Origin: Patella vulgata
Lineage: Eukaryota; Mollusca; Gastropoda; Patellidae
Assembly (NCBI RefSeq): GCF_932274485.2
Contig: NC_065881.2
Coordinates: forward strand, 82,958,702 to 83,022,701
Reading direction: 5' to 3'
DNA: 64,000 nucleotides
The notes beneath the pieces were generated by a model. That model did no database searches and was not told the DNA's origin. It was given only the letters and a program-made list of their open reading frames with translations. The translations under genes and the position numbers were made by a program. This document shows positions 44,008-55,392 of this stretch, piece after piece (the stretch's first letter is position 1; every line of letters starts with the position of its first letter).

Positions 44008-44301
44008 ACTTGATAACATGACATGGCATGGGTAATAATATAACAATTTATACTGATAAAAATATACTGATAATTGAAACATGATGGCCGAGAGTGTTCT
44101 TTGGGATTGGGTCACCTTGTTAGTGGTGCAGGACAAAGGGTCATGGCAAGGAACACTTGATAACATGACCTGGCATGGGCAATAGTATAACAATTTATAC
44201 TGATAAAAATATACTGATGATTGAAACATGTTGGCCACGAATGTTCTTTAGGATTGGGTCACCTTGTTAGTGGTGCAGGACAAAGGGCCACGACAAGGAA
44301 C
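44008..44301. repeat. 147-bp tandem duplication
   Basis: ACTTGATAACATGACATGGC starts at 44008 and its copy at 44155; both units end GGCAAGGAAC or GACAAGGAAC. About 93% identity. Each unit holds a SINE-2-like GTTAGTGGTGCAGGACA. Confidence 0.88.
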
Positions 44302-44765
44302 AGAGTATCTTCGTCCTGATGGCATCTTGACAGTTTCAGGCCAGTGGTGCAAGACAGAGGTTCTGGCAAGACACATAGTCCAGTCCTACCGAAGGTTCAT
44401 AAAGGAATCCGGGGTTCGCATTCCCAGGGGTGCTGGACGGATTGTCAGAGGTGCTGGACGGAAGTCTTGACAAGGAACGACATCTTTATGATGAGTGGAG
44501 GGAGGTCCTGTGTACACGTCAGTGTGTTCGCTTGACAGTGTAGATGGAAACTGTGTGGCGTACAGTTTGGTATTTTTAAGACCGAGGAATAGGTACATAA
44601 CGTCGGTAGATGAGTATAGCGCTTGCGTACTATACTGGGGGTACCAGGTTGGATTTGGGCGTTTTTCAGCATGGTTTCCCCTGGCTAGCTGGAAACGTTC
44701 CTCGAGATAGTTCAGTATAGTTTCCCCTTGTTAGACAGAGGGCTGGTAAGAAACAACATGTAACC

Positions 44766-45097
44766 CAGTGGTTCTCAACCTTTTTTTGCCAACGGCACAC
44801 CTTTTAACACATGAAAAAATAGCGGCACATCTGTCTAAATATATATGAAAAATATTTAAATTTTGCAAAATGAAACAATGGCAAGTCATAGACGACATAG
44901 ATCCGTAGACACAGACTAGTCATAGACACATAGAATGACTCATACTAAATAAAGAAAAACACAGCTATGAACTTATCAGTAGACACCAGTGAATATTCAA
45001 TTGGGATCACGTGGTTTTTCGCATTTTCTTAGTGGGCCGTCCAAAATTTCGTGGCACACTTAAGAAGAACTTGCGGCACACCTGTTGAGAATCAATG
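44766..45097. mobile_element. hAT-type MITE, 332 bp
   Basis: It starts CAGTGGTTCTCAACC and ends GGTTCTCA-like in inverse: the right end reads CATTGATTCTCAAC on the other strand, matching 12 of 14. Flanking 8-mers are ATGTAACC (44758-44765) and AGCTAACC (45098-45105), identical at 6 of 8, consistent with an aged hAT duplication. CAGTGGTTCTCAAC is a widely seen hAT terminus. The interior has the phrase GGCACAC repeated near both ends and no coding capacity. Confidence 0.8.
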
Positions 45098-45105
45098 AGC
45101 TAACC

Positions 45106-45756
45106 GTTCAGATGTGAGGAAAACTTGTGTACATGGTGCTGTACAAATAAAATGTCGAATGTCCGTCTTCATTAGCCCACTTAGCCCAGTTTCATAACTT
45201 TTCTTCAAGTACGTTTAAACTCAGTGAGACCATGGAACAAAACCTGCTAATTTGATCAGGCTGTTTTTACAGTGTCGACTGTTTAAAGTACGCTGCTCCA
45301 GATCGAGTAAAGAGGATTTATAATTTAAATATTTCTAAAACCTCTTTCAGATTAACATGATCCGTGAGACCATTTTGTCATTAAAGATAATCACGCAGAC
45401 ATATTAATACCTCCCTGACTTCCTGATTGATGTTCCATCTTCGTGATGTTTTTTATTTATTTGATATTTTTTTCTCCAGTGGTCATTCATCATTTTATTT
45501 TAAGATAAATTCACTCGATTAATAAATAAAAGGAGAAAGACTGGAATGAAGTGGAGTGTGTTGAACTGAGGTAAACCAAACTGTCGAGACATCCCATAAT
45601 AAATACCGTTTCCGTTGAGGGAGAGTTCATTGCCCAGTCACCATAGCTAGTTATTATTTTAAATCCATCACTTATCTTTGTATTTATTAATAATTGTTGT
45701 TTGCTTGTTCGGGGTAGAGGGCTACACGAGGGCTGTCCCGAGGCTGTGGGTTATAT
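45106..45756. other. No gene seen
   Basis: Starts with a scrap of SINE-2 (AATGTCCGTCTTCATTAGCC at 45157) and is otherwise unique-looking. Confidence 0.55.
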
Positions 45757-45880
45757 GGTCTTTAGAAGTGTGAAGAAAGCGGAGGACCTGGCGAAAACCC
45801 ACGAGGTTAGAAATGCAACCCAACTGCTTGTCACGTACAAACGGGGAATCGACATCACGCCAGTTAACTCAGTGACCTCT
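45757..45880 (-). mobile_element. SINE-1 fragment, old
   Basis: GAGGACCTGGCGAAAACCCA through CGCCAGTTAACTCAGTGAC with many changes. A (CT)n run of 30 bases follows on the wrong side for its own tail. Confidence 0.65.
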
Positions 45881-45884
45881 CTCG

Positions 45885-45923
<39 letters not shown>

Positions 45924-46387
45924 TTGTGTACTGTATTTATGTTTTTGTGCAATGAAATATGTTTAAATCAAAATTACCACTTCCGGTTTCAGGTTCAGGG
46001 CTCAATACGCGCAATACCAGGTCAACGTCTAGTTAAAATATAAAAGTGAAAGATTGGGGTGGTGTGAATCTAATTGATCTGAATAGAACGGAACTGTACT
46101 GAATTGGGCTCGACTCAAACATGTTGATTTGCAATCAACTGAATAAGTCACCCAGTGTGACTGGGACATAAGCGCGCTACTTAGATTAAAGTGTCTATCG
46201 AAAATTTCTCCTCCTAATGCGTCTCTTAGCATTGGATTGACAGATTGGTTTCAAATTCCGCTTCGTATATCTAATGCAAAACAACATCGATGTAACTTTA
46301 TTGCCATATCACGGGAAATCTAAATTAATTTTATTTTGCCGAATATCTTATAGTAGATGTAATTCCCCAGTAAGTTGTGTTTACAGT

Positions 46388-46519
46388 CGGTTTCCTCCCA
46401 CTGCTAAAGACCCCTACGCGCAAGCGAATTATTGAAATAAAAATTAAACCACATGTTAGTCCCGAAATGACCTAGTTTGTGTCGAGTGGACGTTAAACCC
46501 CATTTCTCTCTCTCTCTCC
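46388..46519 (+). mobile_element. SINE-1 copy, 3' half
   Basis: Starts in the core (GGTTTCCTCCCACTGC) and is well preserved to CCCCATTTC plus (CT)n. Strong identity despite truncation suggests a young insertion. Confidence 0.83.
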
Positions 46520-46631
46520 CGATCTTTTAATTGTTCATGAAAATGAGTTGGGTAGCTTGTCAAACATCGCTTGGTTTCTGCGTGTACTCCCCCGCTCCAC
46601 CACTGACAATAACAACTACTTTCTAGATAAT

Positions 46632-46972
46632 GTAAAGGGAATATGCTAAAAATTTCCGTCAAATTGCTCCACTGTGACCGAGATATGAGCGTTTGGATTT
46701 TAGGCCTAGCCTCGATTATCGTTACTAAAGTCGGTATGATAAAAAAAAACATAGTCTCGATTATCCATTTTTGGACAAATCATCAATGAGCGTTGAGCAG
46801 CAAATCGGATTCAAATCCAGAGAAAATCCGACACAATAGATGGCACCGACAGTTGATTAAGGTCTTTTCATTTTAATACATGTCTACTTAATAGTTTATA
46901 TAACATTTCAGGCCCGACGAAAGACCTGCAATAGGCAGAGTTAGCTCTTGCATAATGTATGTTGAAGCTATT
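46632..46972 (-). mobile_element. MITE-A copy, truncated
   Basis: Reverse orientation, from the CCGAGATATGAGCG variant interior to the terminus GCTCTTGCATAATGTATG at about 46970. The right TTAA has decayed and the left end is missing. Confidence 0.7.
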
Positions 46973-46999
46973 GTATCGTAAAATCGCCCTCCCTCTATC

Positions 47000-47092
47000 T
47001 TCCCTCTCTCTCCCACCCTATGTCTATTTCAAAGTCTCGTATGGCCTTTAGTTTTGTGTTGTTTTGAAATTAAGCTATTGTATTTTTAAATA

Positions 47093-47124
<32 letters not shown>

Positions 47125-47310
47125 CTCTCTCCCACCCCATCTCGTATGCCCTTTAGTTACTTGTCGTTCAGAAATTAAGCCATTGTATCTTTAAATATCG
47201 CTCTCTCTCCCCGCCCCCTCTCTCTCTCCCACTCATCCCATTTATATTCTAAAGTCTCGTATGCCCTTTAGTTACGCGTCGTTCAGAAATTAACCTATTG
47301 TATCTTTAAA
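47000..47310. repeat. Three-unit tandem repeat with CT-rich spacers
   Basis: TCTCGTATGCCCTTTAGTTA ... GAAATTAAGCTATTGTATCT ... TTTAAAT is repeated three times (about 47030, 47140 and 47250), each separated by a (CT)n tract. Confidence 0.85.
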
Positions 47311-47529
47311 TCATGATAAACTGTATAGAATCACACCTTAAAGCAAAATAATTTGTACAGTCGTCTCGGGTTATATTTAGTTCAAATAGGATTATTTTCT
47401 ATGATAATTTTTTAATCGATTCCCATGTTTGGCAACTTTTTATATTTATATTTTAGCTGTCGGGCAAGATATGTTTGATCATGGCATGAGAGTGGGCGTG
47501 AATAATAAGATTCCATGCGTGTATATTAA

Positions 47530-47887
47530 AGATACATTATGTAAGATTTAGATAAAGAGCTGATCGTTCTTGCTATAATAGTTCGAGAACAGATAATGCA
47601 AAATGAATATATTGAAAATTTCATTTAATTTACTCTATTGCGAGCGACGATATTAGCCTTTGAAGGTTTGACAAGATGTGTACATTAATCGCAACCACCG
47701 TACTGGTTGTTCAAATCTAAGCCTTGCTTCTCCAGTTTTAAATTAAATATAAATATGGCTGAATCTTTCTAATCTACTTAATATCGCAGATATACGATGG
47801 CATCAAGTGTTGATTATTGTCTTGTCATGTTAATAATTGTCTAATAAATAGTTTATATAACATTTACGGCCTAAAGAAAGACCTGGG
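47530..47887 (-). mobile_element. MITE-A copy, one end lost
   Basis: Starts after TTAA (47526-47529) with AGATACATTATGTAAGATTT and runs to AAAGAAAGACCTG. The last 30 bp, with the other terminus, are replaced by GGTGGTGGAGTGG. Confidence 0.75.
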
Positions 47888-48390
47888 TGGTGGAGTGGTT
47901 TGATTCGTGTCTTTAGATAGCAGTTATGTTATCTCTCTCAATCCCTCTCTCCCGCTCTCCACACACTACCCCCCAACCCACACACACACACCCATATCAC
48001 AAAAGAAGGTGCTTGTTTCGGAATACGACGTTTTGGCCACGGAAGTTTCGACCACAAGGGTCAAGAAATAGGACCGAAACATCGCCTGGGCCATGACGCA
48101 TCTCAAGAAGCCTTATATATAATTCAAAGCACATTACGTCAAATGTAGTGCACTAAGAATCCATTGGAAGCTACAATGTTTGTAAAAGGTGAATCTCTAA
48201 TAAGAATAGCAGTCCATACAAATGGTTCAGTTCCCTTGAGTATTTACAGAGGTATGTTTAATTGAAAATTCATCGCTCTATACGGTTGTAATAAATCCAT
48301 TGTCATCTTTAGTTGCCAGTTTTAAATCAGACTGAATCCAAGTCGAGTGGTTGTCCAGAGTTGGTATTTGGATTTTGGTTTCTTAATTAA

Positions 48391-48762
48391 AAGGGCATTA
48401 TGTAAGATTTAGATAAAGAGCTGGCCGTTCTCGCAATAACAGGTCAAAAATATATAATGCAAAATAAATATACAGTATTGAACATTTCATTATAATTACT
48501 TTATTTAGAGTGAAGTTATCAATAACTGCAGTTTTTACAAGATGTGTACATTGATCGTAATCTCTGTACTGTTCATTGGTTTCTCCATTTTAAAATAAAC
48601 CATTCCATGACCGAACCATTCTACTCTGCATGCTTAAAATCGGAGCCATCCGATGGCATCGAGAGTTGATTATGGTCTTGTCATATTAATAATTAACATG
48701 ACATGTAAGGTCCAAACAAAGAACTGCAATAGGCGGATGTATCTGTTACATAATGTCTGTTT
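48391..48762 (-). mobile_element. MITE-A copy, full length, diverged
   Basis: Between TTAA at 48387-48390 and 48763-48766. Both terminal CATTATG/CATAATG motifs and the GAGTTGATTATGGTCTTGTC landmark are present. Confidence 0.78.
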
Positions 48763-48885
48763 TTAATTTAAATAATCAATCTGAGTACATAATAGCGTGG
48801 ATAATCCCATCAGAAAGTTCATATTTTATCGATCAAGCAAGACAAATGACGCATTGTTACTTTTCAAAAATTCAAATCAAAATCG

Positions 48886-49142
48886 GTGGGGTGGGGTGCG
48901 TGCGCGCTGTATCATACGGTCTGACATGGAGTCAACTGGCGGGGTTTCGATTCCCCGGCTGTACGTGACAAGGAGTAGGGACGCCTGCCCAACCTAGTGG
49001 GTTTTCTCCGGGTCCGACGGTTTCCTCCCACTGCTAAAGATCCCTAGGCGCAAGCGAATTATTGAAATAAAATTGAACCATGTGTTAGTCCCGAAATGAC
49101 CTAGTTTGCGTCGAGTGGAAGTTAAACCCCGGTTCTATCTCT
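48886..49142 (+). mobile_element. SINE-1 copy, head partly lost
   Basis: GGTGGGGTGCGTGCGCGCTG to GGAAGTTAAACCCCGGTTC; box A is missing and box B and core are present. Confidence 0.83.
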
Positions 49143-49188
49143 TTCTAGATATAATTGCCATTGATAACATCCACAAGGATCTCGTTAA

Positions 49189-49658
49189 AGGAGGCAAGTC
49201 GCTAACTCAATATCATCCACAGTCTTCGACGTTGCAAACACGACTTACGAGTCAGTTTAAATCAACATTGATGTTATTATTATACCGTGAAAAGGTGGAC
49301 TTTTGTTATCCAATATTTAAGAAAAAAATGAACATTTTGAAACTGGCACACAAATCGTGCCAGAATGCTTTCGAACACGGTTGGTAATAAAGCGAATCGG
49401 TGAACGAGGCTAAACATACCCCACAGGAGAATACTACTGGTGTAGACTGGAATAACCAAACGCCAAAGACTGGCATTCAATTTGGATTCTTGGCGTATTT
49501 CGCCGAACATAACTGCATAATAAGAAATTACAGTAAAAAAACCCAGAAACGATTGAATGTAAATCAGTTTATATACATTCATAATACATTATTATATGCG
49601 TTGCGATCCATTTGTGTCGATTTCCAGGTGCGAAAGAATAGATAGAGATTTGGGTCCT
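49189..49658 (+). mobile_element. MITE-C copy, full length
   Basis: Between TTAA at 49185-49188 and 49659-49662, with left end AGGAGGCAAGTCGCTAACTC. It has all family landmarks, including TGGTGTAGACTGGAATAACC. Confidence 0.76.
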
Positions 49659-49904
49659 TTAATATCATGTATGGACCGGTGTATACGGACTGAGAATAGT
49701 AATTCTCTCCCCATTGACATTTCGTAGCCAATACTATTTTGTTTAACATTCCGATCATTTTAATCTTTTTAGCCGCTAAAAGCCCAACATGTCACAATCG
49801 TCTGATAAATATACTGAATGGGGGTTGACATTCTCGATTTTTTTCTAGGCTGTGGCGTAATTTTCGTAAGCCATCACCATAATTCATGTCTGCATGAGTG
49901 CTTC

Positions 49905-50050
49905 GTGGTCTTTCCGCCTCAAAATCATGAATTTTCAACAAAAACCTTACAGAAAAATATAACTTCACCCTTCTATGAATATAAACCAAAAAAGTCAAGA
50001 CACAATATCATGAAAAATACGGTGTGGCGGCGGAGAGGGAGCGAGAATGC
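49905..50050. repeat. Unnamed repeat, copy 2
   Basis: TTTCCGCCTCAAAATCATGA and then TTCAACAAAAACC, CCAAAAAAGTCAA and GAGAGGGAGCG in the same order as copy 1. No termini defined. Confidence 0.5.
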
Positions 50051-50130
50051 TATAAATAGAAGATCTACATTCATGGAATCAAGGGAAGCAATGACACTAA
50101 TATAAACTTTGTCCAAACTAGTTATTATTG

Positions 50131-50487
50131 AAGTGGCTAAGTCTCTAACTCAATATCATCCAAAGTCTTCAACGTTGAGAACACATATTACTTGTCAATT
50201 TAAATCAACATTGTGATCATTCCGGGAAAAGATGGGCTTCTGATATCCAATATTTAAGACAAAATAAATATTTTACCACTGGTACACGCCATTTGTAACA
50301 AAGGACTCGAAAACGAGGCTATACATATCCAACAAGTCATGTCTGGAGCGCATGCGCAATAAATATTCTCAGTCTAGACTGGAATAACCAGACGGTAGAG
50401 ATTGCCATTCCATTGAGACTTATTACATGCGTTGCGACCCATTTGTGTCAATTTCTAGGTCCCAAATATTAGCGACTTATAGCTCCT
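50131..50487 (+). mobile_element. MITE-C copy, internal deletion
   Basis: Begins at AAGTGGCTAAGTCTCTAACTC and ends TTATAGCTCC before TTAA (50488-50491). The stretch between CCATTCCATTGAGA and TTACATGCGTTGCGACC is deleted relative to 10211-10694. Confidence 0.72.
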
Positions 50488-50491
50488 TTAA

Positions 50492-51384
50492 AGTGATTTC
50501 ATCTGACCTTACGACCTGTAAATGATGTCAAGTGAAAACAAATTTTCATCAGATTATGGTAGGGTGATAGAGCATGGAAAGCAAACAACAAAACTGATGA
50601 AATTTTCTGGGAAAACTGTTTTGTATGTAATTGATAAGCATCGTGTCTTGGAGATCGTGATTGATTAAAATCGTCTCGTGATTTCCATAGCAGTGAGATG
50701 AACTATTGAATTTAAACATAGGTGACTACGATATATTTTGTTTCCTTTTCTGTTTCACAATCTCGTCCTTTCCATAGATTTGATCTTTACTATAACTGAG
50801 GTCTGAAATTTCGTTTGGAGATAGATTATTGTGTGATATCTCCCAAAAAAATCCATAACTCAATTTTTCCCAAAAGTGAGATAGATAATCTGGTTCTAAG
50901 GTAGTGGCATGTATTTAGTAAAATTATTGGATTATAATGAGAACTTTAGACTATTCAAGATCCTGTGGTTTTTTATAGTCTACACAATATTAAATCATGT
51001 ATAAAGTGTCATAACGGTATCTTGAACATTTGTTTTAGATATCCCCTGGATTCCAATCTCGAGCGACAGGACATACCTCGTTAGGCGCGCGATAATAAAG
51101 TTCTGTGTATGATCAGAAATCGTCATCTGTAGATTCTTTCGTATTAACGATTCGGGTCACTGAAATAAGCGGAACTGTTTTTCCAGTCGTTCGGTTAGAA
51201 ATATTTAGTTATTCGGCATCATACTGACGGAGCCACGGGGAAACGCCTAGCAGATGTATTTGTATCGTCCGACAAAGGCACATGACAATTTGACATCGAA
51301 AAATAAGTAGCGCTGTCTGGACGATTACCAGTGAAATCTCTATAATTAGAGAGCTGTAATAACTTGCATCGATAGAAAATAATA
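50492..51384. other. No gene seen
   Basis: Unique-looking AT-rich sequence. Confidence 0.6.
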
Positions 51385-51604
51385 TCGTTGAGTCAACTGA
51401 CGTGGTTTCGATTCCCCGATTGTACGTGACAAGGAATAGGGTCGCCTGTTCAACCTCGTGGGTTTTCTCCGGTTTGTAACCACTGCTAAAGACCCCTACG
51501 CGCAAGCGAATTATTGAAATATAACTGAACCACATGTTAGTCCCGAAATGACCTAATTTGTAACTTTACCCCCCCACACACACACCCTCTCTCTCTCTCT
51601 CTCT

Positions 51605-51645
<41 letters not shown>

Positions 51646-51660
51646 TCTCTCTCTGCTTCA
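51385..51660 (+). mobile_element. SINE-1 copy with very long CT tail
   Basis: Starts at GTTGAGTCAACTGACGTGG (head missing). The body ends near CTAATTTGTAACTTTACCC, followed by about 85 bp of CT-rich tail. Confidence 0.78.
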
Positions 51661-52029
51661 TGTTGAATATGAAATTATGCGTCGTGAATTCTGCTCCATG
51701 TTGAATATCCAATTGTGCGTGAGTTCCATCCATATACTGATATATGTGAGCTACTTCTGATTATTTCTGACCAACGTGCGCAAATCAAAATGGCAGCAGA
51801 AAAGGATAGCAGCACTGTTATCGATGCTCTTTCATTTCACCGTCGACTGATGTCTTCCACTCGTCTCATTAATTAAATATCACCTAATTAACCAAATTAC
51901 TCGGGGTTATCGGAATCTGGATAGAAACAAAAGAATGTTTAATTGTATTGTTACAGATATATAGAAGTAGGGCGTTAGATCCTATTTCATAATCGCACCA
52001 ACAGATTTTAATTTGTAAATGAACTTGAG

Positions 52030-52350
52030 TGTAACGGCTACGACTTACTCTTCAGCGTCGATGGGTTAATGAAGACATGGTTTAAAGCCAGCATTGGGTG
52101 GAATTTTGTCCGGAAATAGGCGCTACAACTTATTATTATATCAAATTGCCACGATCAAAGATCCATTTACGTGGGCGCCAAGATGTATACGGGGCCTGTG
52201 CTTTGCGTCTCACTAGAACAACTAAACTCAGTCCTGCCAGGCCCTCCATCCTGCACCCCTGAGAATCCCGAAAACGTTATCTAGCAACAACAGAGTCCAA
52301 CCCGGAACGCCTGGTTAGTGAACCAAGTGCCTTTCTCACTGACCCACCCA
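52030..52350 (-). mobile_element. SINE-2 copy, old
   Basis: Recognisable through GGGTTAATGAAGACATGG, TTATATCAAATTGCCACG, TGTATACGGGGCCTG and CTTTCTCACTGACCCACCC, with many changes throughout. Confidence 0.6.
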
Positions 52351-52615
52351 ATTTGTACATAATTCACACGTCGGGATATGTGTTTTTTTACTGGGAGCAC
52401 TTTGCTTTTCCACCTAATGCGAGCGAATTCTCTTACATCACGTTATTTTTCTGTATGCCGAACATCAATCAGTTTGACCTCCTGTTTGAACTGGATTTTA
52501 TAATAAAGAAGGCAGAAGATGACCCGCTCGCTCTTTTCACGAGAGCCAATTTTAACACCGTGTTTTAAAGGGAATTTCTTATATACAAAAATTATTTTAT
52601 GTTTTACCTGTTTAT

Positions 52616-52985
52616 GTGGCTACGGTGGCTAAGTGGGTAAGACGCTGGCTCACTAGCCTGGAGGTCGCGTGTTCGATCCTTGCATTGGCCGAGAAAGTTC
52701 ATCGGATTTTCCGGCTTGGTTTCCCCTTGTCAGTGGTACAGGAAGGAGTGCCTGACAAGGACAACTCTCTAGTCGTTCGGATGAAACGAAAAACCGAGGT
52801 CCCGTGTATACGTTGGCGTGCACGTAATAGATCCCTTGGCAGTTGGAATTCGATATAAATGTAAAACATAGTGCCGCTGCCCGGGCAAAATTGTCCTCAT
52901 GGCAGAATGGATGGCGTATGCCCGTCTTCATTAGCCCAGTAGGAGCAGAGAAATAGGACTTTAAACCCCATTTCATTTTCTTTTT
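52616..52985 (+). mobile_element. SINE-2 copy, full length
   Basis: Head GGCTACGGTGGCTAAGTGGG to GGACTTTAAACCCCATTTC and an ATTTTC tail. TTTATGT occurs on both sides, a weak duplication. Confidence 0.87.
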
Positions 52986-53007
52986 ATGTCTACATCATAC
53001 GTAAATA

Positions 53008-53283
53008 GGGGGGTTGGATGGCCGAATGGTTAGTATGTGCGTGCTGTATCATAAGGCCCGTCATTGAGTCAACTGGCGTGGTTTCGAATCCCCGGTTGTA
53101 CGTGACAAGGAGTAGGGTCGCCTGTCCAACCTCGTGGGTTTTCTCTGGGTCCTCCGGTTTCCTCCCACTGCTGAAGACCCCTACGCGCAAGCGAATTATT
53201 GAAATAAAATAAAAACATATTTTCGTCCCGAAATGACCTAGTTTGTGTCGAGTGGACGTTAAACCCCATTTCTCCCTCTCTCT
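53008..53283 (+). mobile_element. SINE-1 copy, full length (reference)
   Basis: A 276-bp tRNA-derived SINE flanked by a perfect 12-bp duplication CATACGTAAATA (52996-53007 and 53284-53295). Its Pol III box A is TGGCCGAATGGTTAG at 53019-53033 and box B is GGTTTCGAATCCC at 53080-53092; the wide spacing and the wording resemble class II (Leu/Ser) tRNAs. The body at about 53134-53185 contains CCTCCGGTTTCCTCCCACTG, which resembles the metazoan SINE core described as Nin-DC (from memory). The 3' end is GGACGTTAAACCCCATTTC at 53254-53272, followed by a CT-rich tail. Confidence 0.92.
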
Positions 53284-53528
53284 CATACGTAAATAATCTT
53301 AATTACATCAACATGCCAATATCAGCAGTAAATATTCGCTTGGCCGCTAATATCACTGTGAGGGATCAAATCGGTGCGGGTTAATGAACTCGCAATATGA
53401 ACTTATTTCCTTCTGAAAATATATTTTTGAAGTAATAGAAAAATAAATAAAGGTGTTTGAAGTTTAACAAATATTTTCTATTAAGTGAAAATAGGTACAT
53501 AAAATATGTAAAAGGCAACATTCTGCCT

Positions 53529-53529
<1 letters not shown>

Positions 53530-53563
<34 letters not shown>

Positions 53564-53815
53564 AAGTCCACTCCACACAAACTAGGTCATTTCGGGACTA
53601 ACATATGGTTTAATTTTATTTCAATAATTCACTTGCGCATAGGGGTCTTTAGCAGTGGGAGGAAACCGGAAGACCCAGAGAAAACCCACGAGGTTGGACA
53701 GGTGACCCTAATCCTTGTCACGTACAACCAGGGATTCGAAACCACGACATTTGACTCAATGACACGCCTTATGATACAACGCGCACAGACTAACCATTCG
53801 GCCATCCAACCCTCC
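53530..53815 (-). mobile_element. SINE-1 copy, full length
   Basis: (GA)n tail at 53530-53558 to CCATTCGGCCATCCAACCC. It lies 235 bp from the opposite-strand copy at 53008, forming an inverted pair. Confidence 0.86.
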
Positions 53816-53907
53816 GAGTTATAAGAAGAAGACCTTCGCAATACCCCTGTGCGTGAAACAGATTGGTCCTTTATATCAAGGAATAGTGTATTGGATGTTA
53901 AAATTGT

Positions 53908-54187
53908 GAAATGAAATGAAATAAAATGGAGTTTAACGTCCTACTGTTCTGCTCCGAACTGGGCTAATGAAGACGGGCATACGCCATATAGTGTGCTATG
54001 GGGGAAATTTTGCCCGGACACCGGCACTTCGGCCTACTCTTGTATCGAATTCCAGCTGTCAAGGGATCTTTTACGTGCACGCCAATGTGTAAACGCGACC
54101 TCGTTTTTTTTTTCGTCTCATCCGACCGATTAGACAGCTGTCCTTGTCAGGCCCTCCATCCTGTATCACTGTCATGGAGGGAACCTC
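53908..54187 (-). mobile_element. SINE-2 copy, 5'-truncated at integration
   Basis: Flanked by a perfect 11-bp duplication GTTAAAATTGT (53897-53907 and 54188-54198) although the tRNA head is missing. This is expected if reverse transcription stopped early during target-primed integration. Confidence 0.9.
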
Positions 54188-54423
54188 GTTAAAATTGTAA
54201 TAAACGACAACCTCGGTTATTGTACTATAATTTCTTAAAGGGTGTGTGGCTCTTTTCTTTAGAACCTTAAAGTAGTCGAAAATGGGTCTAAAAGCGCATA
54301 TTATATGAATGTATATAAATTTATTTATATTCAATTTTTAAAATGTTTATTCAAATTTCTAATCAATTACGTTCGGTGAAATACGTGAAGAGTCCAAATT
54401 GATTTAGCCATTAATTATAACTC

Positions 54424-54666
54424 CTTTATTGTCTTGTAGGATTTGCTTTCTTTGTTTAGTAAAAATGGCGCCCGAAATCATAGAATACACGACTGGTGTA
54501 CTGATTTTAAAATGTTCATTATGTCTTAAATATTGGATATAAGGATCCAATATATTCACTGAAAGAATACCAAAATTGATTGAAATATACCAATATGAAA
54601 CTTCAATTCGTGTTTTTTTTTTATTTCGAATTTTATGGAAAATATTGATTTTAATGTATAGCTCCT
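54424..54666 (-). mobile_element. MITE-C copy, truncated
   Basis: Reverse orientation. The right end TATAGCTCC plus TTTAA is the family 5' end, and TGTCTTAAATATTGGATAT is the landmark in reverse. The far end is missing. It shares its TTAA with the MITE-A copy at 54671. Confidence 0.65.
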
Positions 54667-54670
54667 TTAA

Positions 54671-55060
54671 ACATACATTATGCAAGAGCTAAATCCGCCT
54701 ATTGCAGGTCTTTCTTTAGGCCTGAAATGTTCTCTAAATTATTAATTAAACATTAATTAATTAACTTATCCCGACCATAATCAACTCCCGATGTCATCGC
54801 TAGCCTACGATATTTACTGGATCTGAATACATTCTGTGATAGATGATTTAACGTCAAAATGGATAATCGAGACTTTCCTTTTTATCGTACCGACTTAAGC
54901 AATGATGATCGAGGATAGGCCTCAAATTCAATCGCTAATATCTCGGGTCAGATTGGAGCAATTTGACTGAAAGTTTCAGCAAATTCTATTTACGTTATCT
55001 AGTTTTTAACTATTATAGTGAGAACTGTCAACTCTTTATCTAATCTCCAATAATGCCCCT
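54671..55060 (+). mobile_element. MITE-A copy, full length
   Basis: Starts after TTAA (54667-54670) with ACATACATTATGCAAGAGC and ends before TTAA (55061-55064) at CCAATAATGCCCC. The left TTAA is also the terminal TTAA of the MITE-C copy at 54424-54666. Confidence 0.8.
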
Positions 55061-55392
55061 TTAAGTTGCAGAATTTGTAACGTGATGACAGTGACGTTCA
55101 CTGGAATATAATAAATGTCTAATACGACCCCCTCTTATGAATAACAAGACCCGTCTCATCAACTATCCTTCCTAAAACATTCACCACCAGTCATCACGGG
55201 AAATCCATGACAAGATTTATAGTCAACCAATAATATTTAGTCGTAAATTATTCATTAATTCAAATAACATGTGGAAATTGAACTGTGTATTTTTTTAGAG
55301 TTCCTGAAAAGGCTACCGGACTTCAAAGAGAAATTTTTATAAAATTTGAAATGATTTATAGCTCTGTGGATGGCTGTTAATAGAGTGATTAG

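Noticed and set aside
53008-53100. Functional tRNA genes at the many box A/box B pairs
   Set aside because: Cloverleaf pairing is poor, they always continue into SINE bodies, and they occur in dozens of copies with target duplications.
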